A stretch of 54,030 nt of DNA from Protostelium mycophagum (GCA_002081555.1 KV920987.1:1-54030), one strand, 5' to 3'. Counted from the first letter of the stretch, positions 23,606 to 35,694 are shown. Program-made: numbers and translations. Notes: generated by a model from the letters alone, not told the origin.

Positions 23606-25671
23606 ATGAAACGTGAGATTTTGACCGTGATGGTCATCCTGATCACTATGGCACTGGGACAGAACGTCACACCCCTGTTGACTTACTCTGGCAAGTCTGG
23701 AGATGGTTCTTGTCTCTCCCAAGAGGAGGTATATCCATACATTATCATCATGATCACACAAGCACAAATCTCGTGACTGACTCTGCACAGGTGCAACAAG
23801 ATGTGGAAGCCTTGTTTTATCAATATAACACCTACGCCACCCTGAAGCTTGTTGAGATCGGTGATTGTGATGCAATCGTCAAACTGACCATCGCTCTCGT
23901 GACTCTCAATCAACAACTGCAGAATGATCCCTACGTATCTTGGAGTTATTACCTTTCTATCAGGGCCTCCTCTCAAGAACTTTATGATAAAGACATACAA
24001 GCACTCATCAGAATCCACAACCGACTGGGTTTTGCAGATGTTCGAGGTGCGATGATAACCCCTAATTCATCTCCATCTGAAAATAATGAGGTATCACCAT
24101 TGGATCCGATGACATCGCGCTGGGCACATCCACCGCAGAAGACATCAATGCCAAGATTAGGAATGTCAAAGTGAGCCTCTTTGAATACAGCTGGGGCAGG
24201 CCATATTTCCCCGTAGCTTATGAAGGAAGCTTTGAGGGTACTCCAGAGAGTGTTCTTGCCACGTCCTCATTCGTCTCAATCGTTTGGGACGCCACTGTCT
24301 ACAGCGGCATCACCAGCGAGAATGCCGTGCAATTTCTCCAGAACCAATACGCTGAGGTGATTTCCCCCTTTTATGCATCTACAACACGAGAATGTTTATT
24401 TGACACATGTCATGATGACACTTTTGACAGTTCGTACCAAGAGTTCCCCAAGCGAACCCCAGCTATCCCAAGACATTCTTCATCCAGATCAAGTGGCCGG
24501 CGGTCTCTGACAGTAACCCTCTTTTTAACCCCGCCACCCAGAGCAAGTTTTGGAACGACCTTCTATGTAACTCTTCTCTCAACAACCCTCGTTTTGTGTG
24601 GAGCTCCGCATTTGACGAACCTTGGCGAGCGGATGTTTCTGACACCCAGAATGGATTCTTCAACAGCACCAGAAGTCCCAAGTTCTCTTTGGTGTGTGTA
24701 GAAGCGCCGTCTACAACGACTCAAACCCCCACTACAACCCAAGTACCCCCCACCACCTCCGGCACGAATACTTGTGCCGCAGTCTTTGAGACACTTCCTT
24801 GTACCACCTCATCATCAGACCCCTCCCAAGTGGATGCTTCCCAAGTCGACAATGCCAGAGGGTGGTTGTGCTACACCTACCCACAATACTGCGTTGACAT
24901 AGTCTCTGGGGGCAAGTATAGTGGCTGCAATAGTGTAGAACAAATTTCCTACGCGATGAGCCAGTATTACAACGACTTCTTTTCGCAGCAAGGTGGGATT
25001 TTAAAGAAATGAGATGCTGAGATTTCGACCAGGAGATCAAGCTTGCAACTTTGGTGGATTGGGTCACGTGACCGGCAGAAGTTCTTCTACAACGAGCCAG
25101 GTACCAGCTTCCACCAGCCAGGCACCAGCTACCACTGGCCAGCCAGCTACCACCACCGACTCAAACATTTGTGACTCGTTATTCGCTGCACTTCCTTGTA
25201 CCACCTCATCATCAGACCCCTCCCAAGTGGATGTTTCCCAAGTCAACAATGCCAGAGGGTGGTTGTGCTACACCTACCCACAATACTGCGTTGACATAGC
25301 CGCTGGCGGGAAGTACAGTGGCTGCAACAGCGTTGTGCAGATTTCTTACGCAATGAGCCAGTATTATAACGCCTTCTCATCACAACAAGGTTTGTCGCTG
25401 TAAAATTCCAACGTTCTGACATTTCGAAGGAACTTTCGCTTGTGATTTCGGAGGGTTGGGTCAGCTGACCGGAAACGGTGCATCTACAACCGCACATACC
25501 GCCTCGAGCAGTTCTACAACCAGCCAAATTCCCAACACTTCGTCAGTTGAGGAGGTGTGCCATAAGGCGGAGTATTGTGGCACCTCACTTTGTGCCTGCA
25601 ATGGAGCGTGCTATACTCAAGATCAATACTGTTGTTCCAATGGGGTCCTCACACAGAGACAGTTCTGTTAA
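23606..25671 (+). CDS. Secreted GH17 beta-1,3-glucanase-like protein with two X8/CBM43 modules
   Basis: A signal peptide (MKREILTVMVILITMALGQ) leads into a GH17-like barrel. Visible blocks are YNTYATLKLVEIGDCDA, FVSIVWDATVYSGITSENA, a Trp-Pro segment (IQIKWPAVSDS), and the family's C-terminal signature, here RFVWSSAFDEPWRADV. The glycine-Asn-Glu catalytic strand falls near an intron at about 24050-24110, and I could not place it cleanly. Two Ser/Thr/Pro linkers separate two X8 modules (about 24780-25075 and 25170-25465), each with ARGWLCYTYPQYC and conserved cysteines. A small cysteine-rich end domain (YCGTSLCACNGACYTQDQYC) closes the protein. It probably acts on fungal or its own cyst or stalk glucan. 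The two X8 modules are nearly identical. Confidence 0.82.
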
Positions 25672-25855
25672 ACCATAAAGATAACTTTGCACTTGTGTTT
25701 TGCTTCTTAATTCATGGAATCGCAGAGCTTGTAGAGTCCATTTTCCCGGATTGGTCTTGCTCAATTATAACCTGCTCTTGCGCGCCGCTTGTGTTTCCCT
25801 CGCTGGACCGAGAGGACGCCCTATGACATTTCAGTGATCATCTACAACGAGACAC

Positions 25856-27392
25856 TCACTTCGTCCAAGCGAAGAGAAGCCACTTGGGCAAGCTTGCAAA
25901 TGGAAGGTAGATATCGATTGTGACTAACCTATGCATGTCAATACTTGATATATCATTGAGAGGATCTCACCTCGCAGCAATAGTGAGGAATGCAACTGCT
26001 GATGTTCTCCCCAAGAAGATTCCTGTGTCTGTAATCTTTGGTATGGTGGAAGCAAAAGAAAAAACGTTTGCAATGACTAAAAATACTGAAACAGCGGCCA
26101 CCTTGTATGTCAACTGTTTACATCAACTCTGACAATTTGACAGACATCTTTACCTTTCTGATACTATGACCCATTTCCTTTGTAACAGAGCACTTAGCTT
26201 GAATCCAAAATAGAGAAATCCGAATCCTAAAATAAGCCACACAAAGGCAATCCAGGTGACCATAGCAGTATATGTTGGGACATTTATGCTTAACGGCGTG
26301 TAATACACTGTCACTGTCTGATGTATATCAGTTTGAAGTTTCACAATAAGACTTACGAATGCGATGTACAGACAATATCCTACAATAGTAAGACCAGCAG
26401 ACAGTACTTTTGCCTTTCTCATTCTATTCACCTGCAACAATGGTCAACGACATTTTCTTAACGGAATAGTTTTTTACCTGGTATATGATCTCTTCAAGGG
26501 TGATACCCCCTTGGTACGTGCTATTCATCTTCTTCAACATCTGCTCTTTTTTCAATTTGACCAAAATTGCCTGGTAAAAATCTATCCTTTTCTATAATCA
26601 GTCACTTCTCAAGAATGATCTACAACTAACCAATAGGCGAGAAGAACGCTATAAATCAGGACAAGATCTGGTATCTCAATGTAGCATATTATGGAAGAAG
26701 CATATGGTAAGATCACATGATAGATCCCATAGAAGTCCAGAGACCAGCTGAAGAATCGAACTGAAAAATGTTATTCCAAAATTAATCTTCTAAATATATG
26801 GTACAAAAAACTCCTTTGATTATTGAATCACCATTAACGGTATTCAATCGGGCTTGCGGAATTGTAAAATCCCACTAAATCGTGCGATATCATCTGAAGT
26901 GATTGGGACTGTACTTACTGACGATATCAACCCACAGAAGCCCAAGGAGAACGCGAGTCACAAAGACGGGGGCGATGCCACGATCAATGCTCCAATCAGT
27001 GAACTCCAAAAAGATCCTAAATGATACCAAGATGAGCTCTACGAGCAGAAATACGGAGAAGATCACTCTCATGGACAAAATACCAGCGCCATAACCGAGA
27101 TCGAGGAATGCTGCGGAGATCAGATACCAGAATGACAAGAACGTACTCTGTTGGCACTGAGAACCTCCCGTCACAGGGTCTTTACTCTCTAAGAATCTGT
27201 GTCCAATCAGTGATGACAGAAATCCGCCTGGTCTTACCCTCTCCAACAGCTGCAGACTCCTTGTGAACATACACCTGCTTGATTGCAAGCATTCACACAG
27301 AATAAAGTTTGTGTAGAGTTCTGTGTGGTGTCTTGGGCTTCAACGGAAGCGACGGCACAGAAGAGCAACAGGGTGATTGTGCGAGCCCACAT
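25856..27392 (-). CDS. EGF-like plus multi-helix membrane protein (receptor-like)
   Basis: The first exon encodes a signal peptide (MWARTITLLLFCAVASVEAQ). An EGF-like cysteine pattern follows, CVNACNQAGVCSQGVCSCW, cut by an intron inside the module. After a luminal stretch with LESKDPVTGGSQCQQ come about seven hydrophobic segments, including FLSFWYLISAAFLDLGYGAG, FSVFLLVELILVSFRIFLEF, VGYCLYIAFVSLIV, VTWIAFVWLILGFGFLYFGF and AAVSVFLVIANVFSFAS. The last exon ends SLPKWLLFAWTK. The layout of an extracellular EGF followed by seven helices resembles THH1/TOM1/TOM3-type proteins of amoebozoans and plants, but this is a layout match only. Its ligand is unknown. Confidence 0.7.
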
Positions 27393-27891
27393 CGCCAGGA
27401 AAATGTACAACCATCAATCTCCGTCCAACATTCACTTAATCTGTAACTGAGACATCTCCGTGTTCTGCAGAATTAAGGTGATTTTGGTGTCAAAAATTTG
27501 ACAGTGACGCGTGACGTAATGCTGCGTATACTTCTGGGGTAGACAAAGCACATGGTTACACCGAAAGATGCTTTGGTGCTTCCAGGATGACACCATTTCA
27601 AGTTGATTTTCTCAGTTGAGGTTCGATCGAATATCAAACCGTTCCAGCACCACTGAGTGGAAGGTCTGCTTGTGGTTGCCCTCATCCTTCTATGGTCACA
27701 CCAATTGATTCGACCGGTGCAGTAACGATTTTGATTTCGCTTTTTTAATGGTCGTGATGTGACTCCCGGACATGGCGTCTGGTGGTTGGTCATGTACGAA
27801 GTTGCTACAGCAAAACCCCCTGACTCTAAAGTAGAAAAGCCAAAAGCAAATGACCATTGTCTGTTATAATTTATCTATCGTGATGACGTCA
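27393..27891. other. Intergenic region with weak minus-strand frame
   Basis: This lies between the P4-ATPase stop and the receptor-like gene start, both on the minus strand. A 106-codon minus frame (27473-27793) is open but shows no domain and no hydrophobic or repeat pattern. I read it as promoter and 3' flank. Confidence 0.4.
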
Positions 27892-30800
27892 TCACATTCC
27901 CCTCGATGCTCCGAGATCGCTGATCGTTCTGAGAGTGACGTCAGGGGTCTCAGGCTCCTTCTTTGGAGAACTCATCCTCTTTGTTCCGTTGAAACCTTCC
28001 AAGTCGAATTCGCCCTTGCCCAGATCCATCAGTTTCTTCCGCTCTCTCAATATCATCCAGTTGTCGGGGAAATAGTTCTTACGTATGCTGTATGACGTCA
28101 TCATGACGTCATCACAAGGATCTCCTCACCATGCGAATGACCAATCGGGAAGGAGGGACATTACGGCGGCCAAGAGGATGCCGAACCAGTAAGCGGGGAT
28201 CTGGACTGTTGTGAAGAACTCCCAGTAAGAGATCGGCCAGGACACAAAGAGGTTGATCATGATGTCACCGACAATGAAGAGTAAGAATGACAAGATGATG
28301 GCAAAGATCATGATCCAGTTCCAGAATCTAAAAGTGTGAGTGAGTACCAACAGAATGAGTCATTACATGATGGAAATGGCAATCTTTCCGAGGACGACAA
28401 AGATGATTGCCGCCGTGACGAGCTGGCCCATGAGATACACATCTCCGGTCTTTCCACCGAGCATCGCGGGTTCATTGCTGTAGATGCACCAAGCGATCAT
28501 GTACACGACTATGGTATGTCAATACTTGTCAAAAGTGACACGTGTCAAACTTGAAACTCACCCGCAGAATGGTATAGCGCGGAGATGGTCCAAAGTCCGA
28601 CAGTTTTCCAGTTGAAATAGTTTCCGGTCTTCAAGTCTTCGTATAATTTGGGATTCTACAACGCCGTCAAAATCTCGTCGAAATTTCATAGTTGTAGATG
28701 GATACCTCTTCGATGGTCTGCTCGAGTACGTCCTTGATGAAAATGGCAGATAAAAGTGGCGGTAATGACGTAAATATAATATTGTATCCTGACAACAACC
28801 AGTCGTCGAATCTACAACGGTCAGAGAATATTCCGTGAAAATTCACGGAATACTCACAGTGATTGCCCGGAGAAGCCTGACCAGAAGGCAAAGAAAAATT
28901 GAATAAATCCGAATGCGATATTTTTGTAGAAATTCTGGTGGATGCAGGCCAGGTTTCTGACATACGAATATCTCCCGTGCACGGTCAGGAGTCTTCGAAG
29001 GTGGGAGAATTGCTGAATGGCATAGTCACTGGCTCTTGCGGCTTGTGTACCTTCTTTGCCAAAGATCCCGACTCCTAGTGATGGTCAATTGGATGGGCTC
29101 GAAGTTTATGATTAAGCTGTAATGTTATTGAAATGCGGCTCTGCCGCAACATGTGATGCTGTTGCAGCATATTTGTCATCATGTAGTGTAGATGTTATCT
29201 GGTGACATTGTAGTTCTATTATAGAATAATGCTCACCGATATGTGCCTCTTGAATCATGCTGACGTCGTTGGCACCGTCCCCGATAGAAAGACACACTTC
29301 GTCCTTCGCCTCTTTGATAGTCTTCACCACCTCCGCCTGCATGACGTCATCACACGTCATCACGTGACTTTGAGAATCACCTTTTGTAACGGGGTCACAC
29401 GGCAACAAACCGCGGCACTAGCGAGGTTGGTGAGGGCGACAAAGTCCTCTTTACAATCCTTCAAAGCGTGGTAGATGGCTTCACCATCAATAATCACTGC
29501 AATAGGCTGCTTGCCAGTGTGTTCCTCCACTGAAAAATTATGAGTCGATGTGTGGGATCGAACCCGGAACCGCTTACCTCCCCTCCTGATGATTTTCTTG
29601 ACACTTTCGGCGGGATCTTTGGCGTTGGGGTCGACATTGATGACCACTTGTGGTTGTTCCCTGTTTAACAATCTTGTGGCGTATCCTATGTTTATAGCGG
29701 TCTGTTGTTTGTCTCCTGTGATGACCCACACCTTCATGCCACACTACAACGTGTCAGATCTACAATTGACCCTATAAATAGAAACTTCACGGCACAGAGT
29801 CCATGGCACCACAAGAAATGTTCTAAAAATAGAACGAAAATCGACAGACTACAACTCACCTGCAGCAAGTACTCAATGGTTTCAGGAACACCATCCTGCA
29901 ACTTGTCCTCTATCGCGGTACACCCGATGATCTCCATGTCTGTCTCTATCAGCTCACATACCGCATTCACGGCCGCTGTTCTGTTGTGCAGAGATGTATT
30001 GGCCTCGTGATATTTTTTATTCCAATCTTGGAACTCTCCTTCACTGTGTGGTGTTACATATTTCTGTTGCCATGGAGATGATCTCCGGGAAAATTCACCT
30101 GAGGCGTCTTCTGGCCACAACAAGAGTTCGGAGTCCTAGATTTGAAAAGTCGTCCAAGTGGGCCATGCTGCTGTCATACACTTGTGTCGCCTTCTTTGAT
30201 TTTCTGGAGCCAATCCGCTTGATCATCTGTGCGTCAGAACCTTTGCTGTACATCACGATGCTTCCGTCTTCTTTCCTCAATATGACCGATGATCTCGCCC
30301 TCTCGGACGTGAATTCCATATTGGCCAAGACCTTCAGATATCAAAAAATGAGAGTGGGGAGGGATCGAACCACCGACCTCGTAGTGAACCTCTCTTCCCA
30401 TTTCGACGGTCGTGAGGCTTCCAAGCCCGGTGTCTCTGAACTCGAATCCGTTAATCCTGGCACCTTCTACAAGAGCCGCCTCGTCAGGTGACTGTGCTTG
30501 ATAGAATATATTTCCGTTCTCGTCGAGCTCCGCGATGACCGCGTGGCAGACGGAGAGTGCCCTGGCAAAGTCTTCGATGTATTCTTGTTGCTCTTGGTGC
30601 TCGGCTCTTCTTTCAATGGCTTTCTTAAGGCGGCCTGTGTCCATTAGTCTTTTATTCGTCTTGGCAAAAGATGAATTATGGTGTAGCGCAGTGGCTTTGT
30701 GGTGCGAGTCACGTGACCTGAATTTTCCGAGAAAACTCACCGTCCATCATCTCGGTGTACACGATCCCGCCGACTGAGCTTCTGTCAAAGATCATCTTGT

Positions 30801-32629
30801 TTTGTGTGAGGGTTCCAGTCTTGTCGCTAAAAATATATTTCACGAGGGCGAGTTCGTCGTTGAGGTTGGACGTCTTGGCCAGCATCCCAGTCTCAGGGTC
30901 TTCGGGGTCAGTCATCATCTCTTTGTCCCATTCCATGAACCGAGCTGTCATACGTCAGATGACGTCATGGCACAATATAATGGGACTGCGGAGGGTTGTA
31001 GATCACCTTGGAAGACCTTTGTGATCTCAAGTGTGACAAAGAGAGATTGTGGGATGAGATAAGACAGCAAGTAGACGTATGTGAAAAACGCCGCGATTCC
31101 GGTAACCGCGGGGCTCAATTCGTTTCTGAGGTACCACATCCCCTGGTGATTCTGCGGTATTCAGCGAAATTTGGGGTCACGTGACCCACCGCAAAAATTC
31201 CCGCCATAATGCCGAGAACGAGGCAGCAGGCAAACATGAAGGCGAAAATGCCACCGACGATCTTGTTCATCTGTCTGTCCATGCTAGAAAATTTGGAAGG
31301 GGGGTTCCTTTGGTTTAGAGAGAGTTTACTGTCACTTCCTCCGTAGACGATGACTCCATAAGCCCAGGCCGTGTTACGGATGGTAACTCCCTGATGACGT
31401 CATCTCATTGATTTTTATGTTAAGATGGGTCTGATCTCTTACTCTGAGGAGTAGTTGCTTGGAGTCCAGCGCGGTGATGGCCTCCTTCTGCCTGAGTCTG
31501 CCGTGAAAGGTATAGAGAAGTGGGTGTGGCTCTTCGCATTCAACTGTGCCCACCAATTTACACAGATCTCTTTCGTCTAAACGGTCCGTCTCTTTCACCG
31601 CTTTGAGTTGTTTGAGGTTACTCTCCCTAAGAATCGTCATTTACACTGTTGTAGATGGTCGTTTTTCCGGTTACCCGTCGAGCTGTGCGGTCTCCACGTA
31701 GCAGAGACTGTTGGGTAGTGACGTCTTTAAGAGCAGAATGTCTGCCGGTATCGGACTGTTCTTCTCCAAGAATACGATATCTCCCACTTTGAGGTCTTTA
31801 CTGGCCACAGATTTCTTCTCGCCGTTTGGCTGTAGAACTTGGTATTTCCGGTAATTGCCCTTGTGGTCCGATTTGTACCGGTTCTGGCCCAAATTTAGCT
31901 ATGTAAAACAAGAAGTAAAGGTACTCACCACGTCCTCATATGCTTCTCGGAGTGCACTAACTGCGATGATGAAGGCGAGAGGGATGAAAGATGTATAAGG
32001 AGATACGGGGGAAAGGAGTGGCACAAATGTAATGATCACCACCACCAAGAAGAAGATCTGAAAATGTGAGGGCTGTGATGAGAAGTGATGGGGCTCACAT
32101 TGGTAACCTTACGGAATTGTTCAAATAGCATTTTGGGAAGAAAATTGAACAAGTTGTATTTTGTAGTGCTGATACGGTTCGAAGGAAATCTGCAGGTATG
32201 AGCCATGACACCATCTCAATTCGTATTGAGAATGTTAAGTGCCAGAAAGGTGCCAGAAATGATCACACAATTGGAATCCAAAATGGACAGAGAAGCTTTT
32301 AAAGAGTTACTCACTTCTTTCCTTGGTTCATTTCGGCCTCCGTAACATTAAAGTGTACGTTTGGATACACGTGCCAACGAGGCTTGTGGTTACCCCTCTT
32401 CTTACCTGCAGCAGCTTGTAGAAGAGTCTCAGCCTATAAAATGTTACATTTTTCAAAGTGGTGAATCGTCTTCTAAAGCGTAACTCACCACATCCTTCTT
32501 TCTTCGCTGTCCTTTTTCTTTTTTATCCTCATCTTCAAGGCTTAATTCTTGCATTTCGAGACCAGTTTGGGGGTCATTCGTAGCCTGTTGTTGGAGTTGA
32601 GATAGACTGTCATCACCACCTTCCTCCAT
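27892..32629 (-). CDS. P4-type ATPase, phospholipid flippase
   Basis: P4-ATPases move aminophospholipids from the outer (or lumenal) to the cytosolic leaflet. Visible blocks in order are a charged N-terminus ([15 protein letters not shown]), [18 protein letters not shown], the actuator region [21 protein letters not shown] and AQLDGESNLK (DGES where most have DGET), and the phosphorylation site [12 protein letters not shown] (about 30793-30830). Then come [16 protein letters not shown] for nucleotide binding, [18 protein letters not shown], and the hinge [15 protein letters not shown] (about 29240-29285). The C-terminal membrane domain follows. An upstream in-frame ATG at 32812 would add about 60 residues, but that stretch looks like leader sequence. 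About twenty short introns cut the gene. A partner CDC50 protein is not in the window. Confidence 0.92.
28830..28851. repeat. Intronic near-perfect palindrome
   Basis: Arms ATTCCGTGAA and TTCACGGAAT (10 bp each) are separated by AA inside a P4-ATPase intron. The same intron ends in CGTTGTAG, the complement of the recurring TCTACAACG word. Confidence 0.7.
29545..29580 (-). other. tRNA T-arm-like segment in an intron
   Basis: On the minus strand the intron reads GGTTCCGGGTTCGATCCC, a typical T-arm with internal box B (GGTTCGATCC), followed about 20 bases later by a T run. No A box, D-arm or anticodon arm precedes it, so it is not a tRNA gene. Confidence 0.4.
30345..30385 (-). other. Second tRNA T-arm-like segment in an intron
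   Basis: The intron of the same gene reads GGTGGTTCGATCCCTCC on the minus strand and then a TTTTTT run. It matches the segment at 29545-29580 in box B and in its CTCAT-T-run tail, as two copies of a truncated tRNA-derived SINE would. Confidence 0.4.
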
Positions 32630-33243
32630 GTTGTTGTTATATTCGTTCGTGCGTGCGTGATTAGTATGATGTTGTGAGAGTGAGACCTTGGCTGTCTCGT
32701 GAAGAAGAACGTAATTGGGGATTCTGTGAAATCTCAATTTTATTTCACGGCTTTCTGGCAGGATTACACTCGAAGGACGGATATCTTCCGAAGAATTCTC
32801 CGAGAGGCTCATTCCACCATGAACGCAGGGGATCTGGGGTCATTTCTCTGTAGACTTTATGACACCGAATTTCGTGATCAAAGTTTGATGGACTTTCATT
32901 TATTTTCTGTCTCAGCAGCTGTCCTTTGCCGCCATGAACTAAATCTCCGTCCACAGACCAGCAATCAGTTCCAAGTGCAAGAAATTTAAAATAAATATAA
33001 GAGAAGAGTTTCTCTTTGGGAGCCAGAAGAAAACAGTTGACCAGACACTCTGAACCGCTATCATGCAAGATACATACCTCATCTGAAAATTTAAATAAAT
33101 AGAGAGAAAATGAACAAAATCTTCTATTTTTTGATTTACATGAGCTCGGCCTCATACCTGAGGTATGGAGATGGTTTAGGTATCCTCATCCGGATAAGAA
33201 CCTATGTTAAGTGAACGTATCTGTCTAAGAGAGCAGAATCACT
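32630..33243. other. Intergenic region upstream of the flippase
   Basis: There are frames on both strands, including minus 32745-33155 and plus 32699-32989, but none shows a domain, and their composition is mixed. It probably contains the flippase promoter and leader (a CACGCACGAACG-type stretch just upstream of the ATG). Confidence 0.4.
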
Positions 33244-33630
33244 TCACATCACCCCAATCATACTTCCAAAAGTATCTTCAATTGGCCAGTCGCTCTCTAT
33301 CAAGGGGTCGACTGCTTCTCTTGCTTGACTTAGCTCCATGAGGTATTGAGAAGTGTTCTGTGGCGACTGGGGGTAGGTGCGCTCTAATGCCTCTATATCG
33401 AGCTGGAATCGGTCGGCGGTCTTCTTGATGATTTTTCCAATCGTGAGATATCTGAATGAATTGTTGATCTTACAAGATGTTGCAGTCTTCATGTCCGGTG
33501 TTTGGCGATGATTGGTTTTTCTGTGTTGCCTGTTCCTTGTGGCGAGGGTTGAAAAATGATCGCTTTCCGCGTTTTGTTGTGTCAACTTTTTCTCGACAAA
33601 TTCTGCATCAAGTCCCAGAATTATTTATAG
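33244..33630 (-). CDS. Hypothetical small protein
   Basis: An open minus-strand frame of at least 113 codons reads LTQQNAESDHFSTLATRN, then a second part with GKIIKKTADRFQLDIEALER, SQYLMELSQAREAVDPLIES and DWPIEDTFGSMIGVM. The second part looks like real amphipathic helices. There is no ATG at the upstream end (the first in-frame ATG is at about 33494), so either it starts internally or an upstream exon is missing. I do not recognise the family. Confidence 0.45.
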
Positions 33631-33884
33631 CACGTTGTGCTCATTTGCTCGTTTATTCAGTCGCAAGTTGGCCTATTTTATCACTGTCCTGCGTGATCGA
33701 GTGTCGTTTTTTTAGTTGGTGGTGTTTTGGGGTCTATTGGATCTCAACAATGAACAACGACTTCGTGATCTTGAGACTCTCTTGTCGATCTCGTATGTTC
33801 AGGGGATGGCAGTTCATCATGATCAGTGTTGTTCGAATGGTTAACTAAAAATGAAGCACGTTGTAAATCTGGTGAAACAATTTC

Positions 33885-34931
33885 ATGTTCCGGACCACTT
33901 TGAGACGCATGGACGCACAGAACGGCCATCTGTCCTCTTTAGATATCACTCGGGAGATACTCAAAATATTGATCCAGGGCAATTCACTTTCTGAAGATAA
34001 ACGCGAGCTCACCTATGTCCGTCTCAGATCGACATGTCAATTATGGAGGATCATCTGTGACGAACACTTCCAATTCAGACGAGACAGAGCACTATCGTTA
34101 GCCATTAAGAGGGCAAATAGACAGTCACTCATTTTCTTGTTGGCACGTGTGGACAATCCCAACACGGTCCTGAGAATCGCTTGTGAAGAAGGGTACACAG
34201 ACGCTGTAAGATTGCTGCTGGAGATGCCGCAAATCGACCCTGGTCATAGAGACAATTACTGCATACAATGGGCGGCATTCTACGGACATGACAACATCGT
34301 TGGTCAGTAATATCCCACGAAAATGAGTGTTTTCTTTTGCATGTACACCAAATCAAATTTCAAAGTTTGTCACCATTATTTTCGTTTCTAAACTGTGACA
34401 GAACTGCTCCTGAATGATACCCGTGTAGATCCCTCTGCCGCCGATAATAATGCAATCAAAAGAGCAGCTGATTTCTGCAGGACGGAAACAGTCAAATTGC
34501 TGCTGCAACACCCAAAAGTGGACCCCACCACTGACAACAACTACGCAATCAGAGATGCATCTTACCGAGGTCATTACGACATCGTCAAGGTACGTCTTTG
34601 TACATTGTGGATATATTTTCCGTGATTGTCGACATGACATTGTGCAGTTGTTACTGAAGCATCCGAAGGTAGATCCCACCGTCGACAATAACTACTTGAT
34701 CAGAAGAGCATCGGAAGAAGGCCGCTTAGAATTGGTGAGAAACATGGAGATCAGCATGACATTCGCATACAGGAATGTTGATTCAACAAGGTGAAGATAT
34801 TGTTGGAAGACGGCAGAATCGACCCTTCTGCGGCCCAGAACGAAGCGCTGAGAAAAGCCAGGATGTGCGGTTGGCTCTCCATCATCGACCTCTTAACCAG
34901 GGACAAACGTGTACAGGTCGAAGGGCTGTGA
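33885..34931 (+). CDS. Ankyrin-repeat protein with F-box-like N-terminus
   Basis: The N-terminal part (LDITREILKILIQGN, then LRSTCQLWRIICDEHF) resembles a degenerate F-box, the module that binds Skp1 in SCF ubiquitin ligases. About five ankyrin-like repeats of an unusual type follow, each with a VDP motif: NPNTVLRIACEEGYTDAVRL, LLLNDTRVDPSAADNNAIKR, LLLQHPKVDPTTDNNYAIRD, LLLKHPKVDPTVDNNYLIRR and ILLEDGRIDPSAAQNEALRK. Each repeat sits mostly in its own exon. The same style of repeat occurs in amoebal and giant-virus ankyrin proteins. An in-frame ATG at 33909 is an alternative start. The SCF role is inferred from the F-box-like segment only. Confidence 0.75.
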
Positions 34932-35094
34932 TTATATACATATGCACAAATGTAAATAAAACCGAGACACACGTTTTGGTATTCACAACAGAACAAATGA
35001 GTGTTACCGTTGTATTTTGGAATAACTTGTCAATAATGCGAGGAGAGCTGTTGCACTGAAGAAAATAAGTTGATTGATGATGAACAAAAATACA

Positions 35095-35694
35095 TTATTT
35101 ATCCAATTGCTCCATCGCCATAAGTCTCGAAATGATGACCTCTTTGCTGCAGATGATCAGATCAGATCATTTAGATTTCATGCATTTTCTGTTGTAAATT
35201 TACCCTACCTCGTCTCCATTATCTCCCCAGCAAGAAAAACTTCGTCTATGACGGTATACATCTTATGGAAGTTGAACACGAGATCCAGTTCACACACATT
35301 TCCAAAGAAAATGTCCAGAGTCTGGAGAACATGTCAAAAGATGTTGGATGACACGACAAAAGATATAAACCTCGACGAGGAGATGAATGGCTTCTAAATA
35401 GCTCAGTGCATTATCCTCAGAGTCCACGCACATGATGAAAAATAGCCCTGCATATCTTCTGTACACAATCTTAAAAGTTCGGAACTGAGGATAATCAGGT
35501 TTTCACTGCAAATCGTAGAGAATAAAGATCTATCATCTAACCTCTACGAAATTGGTGAATTTGGTCTCTCTTGAATTGACCAACCGATGAATCTCATCAG
35601 ATAACTTTCTCTTCTCGATATCAGCGTAAGGGCTGTACCACTTGGCAAATCTCGTCTTGCCTTGGCGGTTCTGAACGAGCATAAACTGTATCAT
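35095..35694 (-). CDS. AP2S1: AP-2 adaptor complex subunit sigma
   Basis: The small subunit of the clathrin adaptor AP-2 binds dileucine endocytic signals at the plasma membrane. The start [20 protein letters not shown] is diagnostic, followed by [20 protein letters not shown]. The middle exon gives [19 protein letters not shown] and later [20 protein letters not shown] and [10 protein letters not shown] final small exon after a 60-bp intron gives [16 protein letters not shown]. The total is about 142 residues, the normal length. The gene is divergent from the hexosaminidase gene, with only 104 bp between the start codons, which suggests a shared bidirectional promoter. Confidence 0.95.

Noticed and set aside
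27473-27793. A 106-codon minus-strand frame between the flippase and receptor-like genes
   Set aside because: Odd composition (many Arg, Ser and Thr), no hydrophobic or repeat pattern, and it occupies the expected promoter.
29545-29580. A complete tRNA gene
   Set aside because: Only the T-arm and box B are present. No D-arm, anticodon arm or acceptor partner can be found upstream, and the stretch lies within a short intron.
32453-32812. An N-terminal extension of the flippase from the ATG at 32812
   Set aside because: The stretch is in frame but reads like a 5' leader (runs of CACGCACGAACG and ACAACAAC), and the ATG at 32629 gives a normal N-terminus.
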